Source: Caldilineaceae bacterium (GTDB lineage: Bacteria > Chloroflexota > Anaerolineae > Caldilineales > Caldilineaceae). Taken from it: a DNA stretch of 12,559 nt. The notes under the pieces were generated by a model. The model was given only the letters and a program-made list of their open reading frames with translations. It made no database searches and was not told where the DNA came from. The stretch is from contig JAPPKT010000114.1 of the NCBI GenBank assembly GCA_028819675.1, positions 1-12,559 of the forward strand, written 5' to 3'. The position numbers and the translations under genes are program-made. Below, one piece after another: positions 7,272 through 12,559 of this stretch (its first letter is position 1; each line of letters begins with the position of its first letter).

Positions 7272-8390
7272 TCATATGCCATAGGGGTCGGCAGCGTCGC
7301 GCAGACCGTCGCCCATGAAGTTGAAGGCCAGGGTCACGACAATCACGGGAACGGCCGAGACCAGCAACCAGGGTGACAGGGCGACTGCCTCGACATTCTG
7401 CACCTGCTGTAGCATGACGCCCCAACTGATTGCCGGTGGGCGCAGGCCCAATCCCAGATAGCTCAGCGCGGTCTCCGCCAGGATCATGGCCGGGATGGAC
7501 AGCGTGGCGGCGGCGATGATATGGCTCTGGAATGAGGGTATCATGTGGCGGAAAATGATGCGCTTGCGGCTGCAACCGGCCAAATCGGCGGCTGTCACAA
7601 AGTCCTCCTCGCGCAGGGAAAGAAAGCGGCCGCGCACCTCGCGTGCCAGCCCTGTCCAGCCGCGCAAGGCGATGACAATTGTAATGGCAAAGTAGATTTG
7701 CTCGACGCTCCATTCGCGGGGAAAGGCGGCGGCCATGCCCATCCACAGCGGGATGGTGGGAATCGAACGCAGTATCTCGATGAGGCGCTGGATGATGGAG
7801 TCAATCGCGCCGCCGTAGAAGCCTGAAATCCCGCCCAACAGCACACCGAGCACGAGGCTGAGCGCCACTGCCACAAGGCCAATGGTGAGCGAAGTTCGGG
7901 TCGCGACCATCATGCGCGACCAGACATCTCGCCCCTTTTCGTCCGTGCCAAGCAGGAAGAGTGACTCCGCGGCGGTAGCGCCCTCGACGCCGATCAGATG
8001 GCGATCGGTGCGGATGAAGCCGAAGAGTTTGTATTTGTAGCCGCGGGCGAAAAAGCGCACTGTCAGTTTATTGTTGGGGTCTGCCTCGTAAACGCGTTTG
8101 AAGGTCCTCAGGTCACGCTTGCCGGATACGGCGTAGACGTGAGGTCGGAAGCTGCCATTGTCGAAGAAGCGAATCGGTTGGGGCGGCATCAGCAAGCGGT
8201 AGGCCTCGGTCGTGTTGGGATCGGTGTAGGCGAGGAAGTCGGCGGCCAGCACGACGACATAAAAGGCGACGACGACAAAGGTAGCGACCACGGCCACGCG
8301 GTGCTTGCGGAAGCGCCACCACATCAGCTGCATCTGACCGGCAACGAAGATCCGTTCCTCGCTGTCGGAAATAGCGTGTTCTTCGGCCAC
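7272..8390 (-). CDS. ABC transporter permease, OppC/DppC type with enlarged outer loop
   Basis: This 372-residue inner-membrane protein is one half of the channel of the minus-strand importer. It is longer than the usual DppC (about 290-300). The extra length lies between the first helix (about 31-53) and the signature LGTDEKGRDVWSR (147-159), giving an outer segment of about 95 residues (54-146). The rest is regular: helices from about 167, coupling loop at 264-286 (DFVTAADLAG), AETALSYLGLG (305-315) and the ending MGDGLRDAADP (359-369). The start is GTG, with AGGTGA (8394-8399 on the complement) only 3 bases away. Family members partnered with long binding proteins, such as YejE, also have such insertions; I infer that the loop contacts the 693-residue binding protein. 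Confidence 0.93.
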   Translation of the reverse strand: MAEEHAISDSEERIFVAGQMQLMWWRFRKHRVAVVATFVVVAFYVVVLAADFLAYTDPNTTEAYRLLMPPQPIRFFDNGSFRPHVYAVSGKRDLRTFKRVYEADPNNKLTVRFFARGYKYKLFGFIRTDRHLIGVEGATAAESLFLLGTDEKGRDVWSRMMVATRTSLTIGLVAVALSLVLGVLLGGISGFYGGAIDSIIQRLIEILRSIPTIPLWMGMAAAFPREWSVEQIYFAITIVIALRGWTGLAREVRGRFLSLREEDFVTAADLAGCSRKRIIFRHMIPSFQSHIIAAATLSIPAMILAETALSYLGLGLRPPAISWGVMLQQVQNVEAVALSPWLLVSAVPVIVVTLAFNFMGDGLRDAADPYGI

Positions 8391-8462
8391 AGTTCACCTG
8401 CTGTGCGCGGCACGCGCGGGTGGGTGGGAACCGGCGCCCCGGCACGCGCCACTGATTTACGG

Positions 8463-9455
8463 TTACTGAACCATGCCAAATCGGATGCGCGGGTCGATCC
8501 ACATCAGCAGAAGGTCGGACAAAAATGTGCCGATGACGGTCAGGGCGCCAAGCATCATGACGATTGTCCCTGCCAGGAACATGTCCTGGGCGACAAGGGA
8601 GCCCAGGAGCAGAGGACCGAGTGTGGGCAGGCCCAGTACCACGGAGACGATAACGCTGCCCGACAAGATATAGGGCAGTAGATAGCCGACGGTGCTGGCG
8701 AACGGGTTGAGGGCCACGCGCACCGGGTATTTGAGAACGAGGCTGCGTTCCGACATGCCGGCGGCGCGGGCGGTGATCACGTAGGGTTTGCGCAGCTCAT
8801 CCAGCAGGTTGGCGCGCATGACGCGGATCAGTTCGGCGGTGCCGCTGAGGCCGATGATGATGGCAGGGAGCGGAAGATGATAGAGCAGGTCCTTAACTTT
8901 GCCCCAACTCCAAGGCTCCAACTGGTATTCGGGGGAGAAGAGCCCGCCGATGTCTGAGTCGAATAGGGTGAAACCGAGATACATCAGGACGAGGGCGAGG
9001 AGAAAACTGGGCACCCCCAGGCCTATGAACCCGATGAAGGTGAAGACGTAGTCGCCGATGGAGTACTGGCGCACGGCCGAGTAGATGCCAATCGGCAGGG
9101 CGATGGCCCAGGTCAAGATAATCGCGCCCAGCGAGAGTACCATGGTCATGGCGAGGCGGTCGCCGATCACGTCGAGCACCGACTTGCGCCACATCATCGA
9201 GGTACCGAAATCTCCGCTGAAGACGCCGCTCATCCATTTAAGGTATTGCACGTACATCGGTCTGTCGAGCGCGTACTGGCGGCGCAGGGACTCGAAGTGC
9301 TGCTCGGAGACGTTGGACTGCGTGGCAGACAACTGAGCCATGTAGGCGTCGACAAAGTCACCGGGCGGCAGCTGGATTATGATGAATGAGAGCACGGTGA
9401 CCGTCCACAGGGTGAAGATGGCGAGGACGAGTCTCCGGGCGGCGTAGGCGAGCAT
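8463..9455 (-). CDS. ABC transporter permease, OppB/DppB type
   Basis: This 330-residue membrane protein is the other channel half of the minus-strand importer. It opens with the family N-terminus (AARRLVLAIFTLW), and LPPGDFVD (29-36) follows the first helix. YALDRPMYVQYLKW (61-74) and GDFGTS (81-86) are typical. The coupling loop is at 225-250 (YVITARAAGM), and the protein ends near DPRIRFG (321-327). About six membrane helices are visible. GGAG (9462-9465 on the complement) lies 6 bases before the ATG. It is preceded by the long binding-protein gene, with a strong hairpin in the 73-base gap, and followed after 72 bases by the OppC-like permease. Confidence 0.94.
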   Translation of the reverse strand: MLAYAARRLVLAIFTLWTVTVLSFIIIQLPPGDFVDAYMAQLSATQSNVSEQHFESLRRQYALDRPMYVQYLKWMSGVFSGDFGTSMMWRKSVLDVIGDRLAMTMVLSLGAIILTWAIALPIGIYSAVRQYSIGDYVFTFIGFIGLGVPSFLLALVLMYLGFTLFDSDIGGLFSPEYQLEPWSWGKVKDLLYHLPLPAIIIGLSGTAELIRVMRANLLDELRKPYVITARAAGMSERSLVLKYPVRVALNPFASTVGYLLPYILSGSVIVSVVLGLPTLGPLLLGSLVAQDMFLAGTIVMMLGALTVIGTFLSDLLLMWIDPRIRFGMVQ

Positions 9456-9474
9456 GGAGCGCTCCGGCGGTCAT

Positions 9475-9513
9475 GGGCCTGTGGCCAGGGGAGTGACCCC
9501 TGACCACAGGCCT
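9475..9513 (-). repeat. Long stem-loop between binding-protein and permease genes
   Basis: The outer arms GGCCTGTGG (9476-9484) and CCACAGGCC (9504-9512) pair perfectly over 9 bp, extended by a G-U pair (9475 with 9513). After a single C/A mismatch, CAGGGG (9486-9491) pairs with CCCCTG (9497-9502) around the loop AGTGA. The total is about 15 bp with one mismatch. It starts 15 bases after the lipoprotein stop and ends near the ribosome binding site of the OppB-like gene. There is no T-run, so an mRNA 3'-end stabiliser is the favoured reading. Confidence 0.65.
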
Positions 9514-9528
9514 GAGATTCAGACTCGA

Positions 9529-11610
9529 CTAATCCTTGAAGTAGTAGGTGGGTGGATGGCTGGTTGCGGGCGTGCGGCAGTGCTGGGCCGGGCACTGGTT
9601 GCGCGGCACATTGCCCAGTCTGTTGCTGGTGACAGCGATGCCTGCGCCCTGGCCGACGGTGCCGATCTGCCAGACCTCGTCGACGACCAGCGACCAGATC
9701 TCCTGGGCGAGCTTGTTACGTTCATCGCCGCCGACACCGTAGCCCTGGCGGAAGAGATCAAGCGCGCGCTCCATTTCCGGATAGGGCGGCGCCATGCCTT
9801 CCTCGCCGCCGCTGTTGTACCATTGGGCGATTTCGGGGCCCATGTAGGCTTCGACCAGGTTGACCGGCAGCACGTGGCGCGGGTATAGCCAGAGAGCCGA
9901 GGAGCCGCCGTTGGTCCAGACTGCGAGCTGATGATTGTTGGCGCGTGATTCGGTCTCGAACAGGCTGCGCTCCTGGATCTTGAGGTCGGCCCAGATGCCG
10001 ATCGCCGTCCAATGGTCTTTGATCATCTCGAGCATGCCGTCCCATTCCCAGCCGATGTTGGCGGGAGCGGCAAGTTCGATGCGCAGCCGGTCGCCGGAGC
10101 CATCGGGTCGGAGGCGCCAGCCTTCGTCATCCTTGGCCTCGAGGCCGATCGAGTCGAGCAGAGCGTTGGCCTGGTCGGGGTCGAAGGTGGCCCATTTTTC
10201 GACGTACTCCTCGCCGGGCGTGGAGGGCAGACTGGCGGCGATCATGGCCGAGCCTGGCACGCCGAGGCCGAGGAATATGGCCTCATTGATCTGGTCGCGC
10301 CGGATGCCCATCGACAGCGCGCGGCGGAAGTCACGGTTTTGGATCAATTTCTGGATTTCAGCGTCGCCGTCGTAGCTGTGATTGAAGCTGACGACGTTGT
10401 TGTGGAAGAAGGCGCGGCTCATGTCGATGCGGTAGTTGCCCTCCTCCATGTTTTCGAGGAAGACGGGCAGTTTCGAGATCGAAATGTGGCGGCCTTGGTG
10501 GTCGTATTCGCCGGCGATGGCGCGCAGCGCGAGCACCTCGCTGTCCTGCGCCAGCGTTACGACGATTTCGTCGATGTAGGGCAGCTGGTTGCCCTCCGTG
10601 TCAACGGCCCAGTAGTAGGGGTTGCGTACCTCGGACCAGACGGCCTCATTGACGGGCGTAACCGTCTTCCACGGCCCCATCGTCGGCACATCGGGGTTGT
10701 GTGGCAGATAGGCCATATAGCTGAACATTTCCAGCCAGCTTTGGAAGCCTTCGGCCTCGGCCTTGGCCGTCACCTCTGCCTCGGAGGAGTACGCGGGCAG
10801 GAACTGGCTCATGTAATGCTTGGGCATGTAGCCGCCGCCGTTCCATGCGCCCACCGTGTCCGGGCCAACGCCGACAGCATTGTGACCGGCAAGGATGTCC
10901 AGGAACAGCGGAAAGGGCGCGGCGAATGTCCAGCGCACCGTGAAGTCGTCGACCGCTTCCAGAAGGCCGACTTCGCCGCCGATCATCATCTCATTGGGCG
11001 GGGTGGGCCAGATCTCCTCGTTCAGCGCGACGTCCTCGTACCAGAAGAGGATGTCTTCGGCGGTGAAGGGGTGGCCGTCAGACCACTTGGCGCCGCGGCG
11101 CAGATGGAGCGTGTACTGCGTGTGGTCCTCGTTGATCTCCCAGTCTTTGATCAGGCTGGGGATGATCTGGGAGGCGTCGTAGTTCCAGGTGAGCAGACGG
11201 GACGAGGAGTTGATGCGCATCAGGTTCTCGCCGTCGGCGGGCCCTGTGAAGCCGCGTCGCCATGTGCCGCCGTACTTGCCGATCTCATGGAGCGGCTCGA
11301 TGACGTAGATGTCTTCGGGATCGGGCAGCCGTTCTTCCACCGGCGGCAGCTCGCCGGCGGCCACCATTTCGGCCAGCATCGGCGCTTCACTGAACTCGGT
11401 GGGGAACATGGCCGGGTCGAGGATCACTTCCGGCCCTTCTATCGGTACGATCTGGGGCAGTTCGGCCGGCCCCGCGGCCTCTTCCTCTGCGGCTGCCGGG
11501 GCGGCCTCCTCGGCCGGGGCTGCCTGTTCTGCCGGGGCACCGCAGGCCGAAAGCACAAGGGCTACAACCATCACGATTCCCAACAGCCACGAATATTTCG
11601 TCCGGTTCAT
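9529..11610 (-). CDS. ABC transporter substrate-binding lipoprotein, long family 5 type
   Basis: This is a 693-residue extracytoplasmic ligand-binding lipoprotein feeding the OppBCDF-like system encoded downstream. The signal peptide (hydrophobic about 8-20) ends in the lipobox LSAC with Cys23, followed by an Ala/Pro/Glu-rich linker (24-50). GELPPVEERLP (86-96) and KYGGTW (112-117) mark the long subclass of family 5 proteins. LRRGAKWSDG (170-179) and TAEDILFWYEDV (183-194) are the family motifs. I chose the ATG at 11610 because AAGGAGGG (11617-11624 on the complement) lies 6 bases upstream; an in-frame start 45 bases earlier would place the signal peptide internally. At about 150 residues over a typical DppA, it belongs to a group often found near carbohydrate or peptide uptake. 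The ligand is unknown. Confidence 0.93.
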   Translation of the reverse strand: MNRTKYSWLLGIVMVVALVLSACGAPAEQAAPAEEAAPAAAEEEAAGPAELPQIVPIEGPEVILDPAMFPTEFSEAPMLAEMVAAGELPPVEERLPDPEDIYVIEPLHEIGKYGGTWRRGFTGPADGENLMRINSSSRLLTWNYDASQIIPSLIKDWEINEDHTQYTLHLRRGAKWSDGHPFTAEDILFWYEDVALNEEIWPTPPNEMMIGGEVGLLEAVDDFTVRWTFAAPFPLFLDILAGHNAVGVGPDTVGAWNGGGYMPKHYMSQFLPAYSSEAEVTAKAEAEGFQSWLEMFSYMAYLPHNPDVPTMGPWKTVTPVNEAVWSEVRNPYYWAVDTEGNQLPYIDEIVVTLAQDSEVLALRAIAGEYDHQGRHISISKLPVFLENMEEGNYRIDMSRAFFHNNVVSFNHSYDGDAEIQKLIQNRDFRRALSMGIRRDQINEAIFLGLGVPGSAMIAASLPSTPGEEYVEKWATFDPDQANALLDSIGLEAKDDEGWRLRPDGSGDRLRIELAAPANIGWEWDGMLEMIKDHWTAIGIWADLKIQERSLFETESRANNHQLAVWTNGGSSALWLYPRHVLPVNLVEAYMGPEIAQWYNSGGEEGMAPPYPEMERALDLFRQGYGVGGDERNKLAQEIWSLVVDEVWQIGTVGQGAGIAVTSNRLGNVPRNQCPAQHCRTPATSHPPTYYFKD

Positions 11611-11616
11611 CTTTGT

Positions 11617-11624
11617 CCCTCCTT
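11617..11624 (-). promoter_or_regulatory. Strong ribosome binding site that sets the start of the long lipoprotein
   Basis: On the minus strand this reads AAGGAGGG, 6 bases from the ATG at 11610. It favours this start over the upstream in-frame ATG at 11655, whose extra 15 residues would precede a normal signal peptide. It is one of the best Shine-Dalgarno sites in the window, in line with high expression of a binding protein. Confidence 0.8.
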
Positions 11625-11651
11625 TTGGGATGATGAAAGTCCTTCTGTGGG

Positions 11652-12559
11652 TCAACTGGATGGATTCACCTCTGGTAAATGGTCTAATTCAATGTGTTCG
11701 AGCTCCCCGCGAGGCGTCAGTGCCGGGCAAGGTGCCGAACAAATCGTCAAACAGCTTCCTCCTTTTTTTCTTGACGAGGTATCTGCTGATAAAAGGCATC
11801 CCACCACTCTGATCTGGGGGAGTGCCTGGTCCTGGTCGAGGATAGCCTGGAAGCGCGCCAGAACCTCTGCGTAGCGTTGCTGCATGGCCTCCTTCGAATC
11901 GAATTCCGGCAGCAGCCATCTGCGTCCAATCTGGGCATGCAGAACCTCGTCAGCCCAATCAAAATCCTGAAACGTAGTCGACAACGGGTCGCCCGATTCG
12001 CGGGCGACCTTATACTCGAGTTGCTTCCCGTCCGGTTTCATCAGCCCCTGTTCGATCCCCCACAGAAGGCAATGCCGGTCGGCGGGCTCGAGTTGAGTGT
12101 TTGGAAATTCGCCAAAGCTGATTTCGTGCGGAACGGCCGCCCAATTCAGACCACTCAACTCGAAGGCGACCTCGCCCATCATGGCGTGGCGCGCCTCATC
12201 CCAGAGCTGGCGGGCCATGTCATGGTAAAACTCCCAGGGTTGGTCGTTCCAGTCGTAGATGATCAGTGCCATCAGCTCAGGGACATGCATTTCGGTCAAC
12301 CGCATGTAGAGCTGAAACCAGTTGCGCTCGGTGGCGGAGATGTCGCCGGTGGGGAGGCGCCCGCGTGAGTGCCAGACCCTGGTGAAGCGTTCATCTCTTT
12401 GCGGTGTCCGGACCGGGCTGAATGGCTCTTCGGCTCGTGCCGGCGGCAACTCCTTCTCCGTTGCCCGCTCACCATCGGCGGCGACTCCGCCGGCGGCATC
12501 CAGATAGGCCTGCAAGTGCGCCGCCCAACAATCCCCAGTTTCAGTGTCTTCTTTATCGA
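11652..12559 (-). CDS. Ferritin-like (probable diiron) protein, 5' end outside window
   Basis: The frame is open to the right edge, so the true start lies beyond it; the TTG at 12515 is probably internal, since an in-frame upstream segment WAAHLQAYLDAAGG (the last residues read through this TTG) looks like protein. The visible part suggests a four-helix ferritin-like fold: Glu residues in ATERNWFQLYMRLTEMHVPE (near 12260-12330), ExxH in DEARHAMMGE (near 12175-12210), then LEYKVARES and a second ExxH in ADEVLHAQIGRRW (near 11920-11960). Paired ExxH motifs fit a two-iron site; the function is unknown. After LPQI (near 11812) the composition changes to a Cys-rich, low-quality tail, while both alternative frames look more natural. 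A frameshift at the five-C run (11816-11820) is suspected. It lies upstream of the importer operon on the same strand and may be co-transcribed. Confidence 0.7.
   Translation of the reverse strand, partial: DKEDTETGDCWAAHLQAYLDAAGGVAADGERATEKELPPARAEEPFSPVRTPQRDERFTRVWHSRGRLPTGDISATERNWFQLYMRLTEMHVPELMALIIYDWNDQPWEFYHDMARQLWDEARHAMMGEVAFELSGLNWAAVPHEISFGEFPNTQLEPADRHCLLWGIEQGLMKPDGKQLEYKVARESGDPLSTTFQDFDWADEVLHAQIGRRWLLPEFDSKEAMQQRYAEVLARFQAILDQDQALPQIRVVGCLLSADTSSRKKGGSCLTICSAPCPALTPRGELEHIELDHLPEVNPSS

Noticed and set aside
8409..8449. Direct repeat GGCACGCGC (8409-8417 and 8441-8449) in the gap between the two minus-strand permease genes
   Set aside because: Only nine bases in a GC-rich gap, with no terminal structure or further copies; chance is likely.
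11630..11700. TTGAAT and TTGACC hexamers on the minus strand upstream of the long lipoprotein as a promoter
   Set aside because: No acceptable -10 hexamer lies at 16-18 bases from either, so no promoter is called.
11689..11799. Small 36-codon frame starting with ATG and rich in Lys/Arg, with good third-position GC
   Set aside because: It overlaps the tail of the ferritin-like gene, lacks a convincing ribosome binding site, and is better explained as a shifted C-terminus of that gene.
10012..11874. Plus-strand open frame of 620 codons opposite the long binding-protein gene
   Set aside because: It is antisense to a gene with a lipobox, family motifs and a strong ribosome binding site. Long antisense frames are expected in GC-rich coding DNA, and the translation shows no family features.
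1..12559. tRNA, rRNA, CRISPR array, insertion sequence or phage attachment site
   Set aside because: No spaced direct repeats, transposase-like protein, tRNA cloverleaf or rRNA-like stretch was seen on either strand.

Overview
The window is a GC-rich bacterial segment, almost fully coding, carrying two convergent ABC importer gene clusters of the dipeptide/oligopeptide (Dpp/Opp, SBP family 5) type. Both lipoproteins have a long Ala/Glu/Pro-rich linker after the lipobox cysteine. That, with the high GC and the G-run-rich intergenic DNA, resembles Chloroflexota. This assignment is an inference from style, because no rRNA or other marker gene is present.

Plus strand, left half: a non-coding leader (1-346) holds G-rich hairpins, a four-run G-quadruplex motif and a candidate sigma70-type promoter. 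It is followed by a substrate-binding lipoprotein (347-1954), a DppB-like permease (2106-3053), a DppC-like permease (3061-3924) and an NAD(P)-binding extended SDR of the epimerase/dehydratase type (3990-4985). No ATPase gene follows on this strand.

Minus strand, right half, read right to left: the 3' part of a ferritin-like protein gene with two ExxH motifs (11652 to the window edge, with a doubtful C-terminal frame), then a long (693 aa) substrate-binding lipoprotein (9529-11610), an OppB-like permease (8463-9455), an OppC-like permease with an enlarged extracytoplasmic loop (7272-8390), and two ATPases of OppD type (6194-7228) and OppF type (5098-6141). This is a complete five-gene importer. 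The clusters meet tail to tail at about 4986-5097, where nested inverted repeats could serve as a terminator.

In both clusters a strong stem-loop sits between the binding-protein gene and the first permease gene, as expected where the binding protein is made in excess over the membrane parts. The plus-strand importer lacks its own ATPases and may borrow the neighbouring pair. The substrates cannot be read from sequence: family 5 binding proteins carry peptides, but also oligosaccharides, nickel and other ligands, and the neighbouring SDR would fit a sugar-related role. I found no clearly new biological system. The best leads are the ATPase sharing, the paired intercistronic hairpins, the G-quadruplex and the probable frameshift in the ferritin-like gene.
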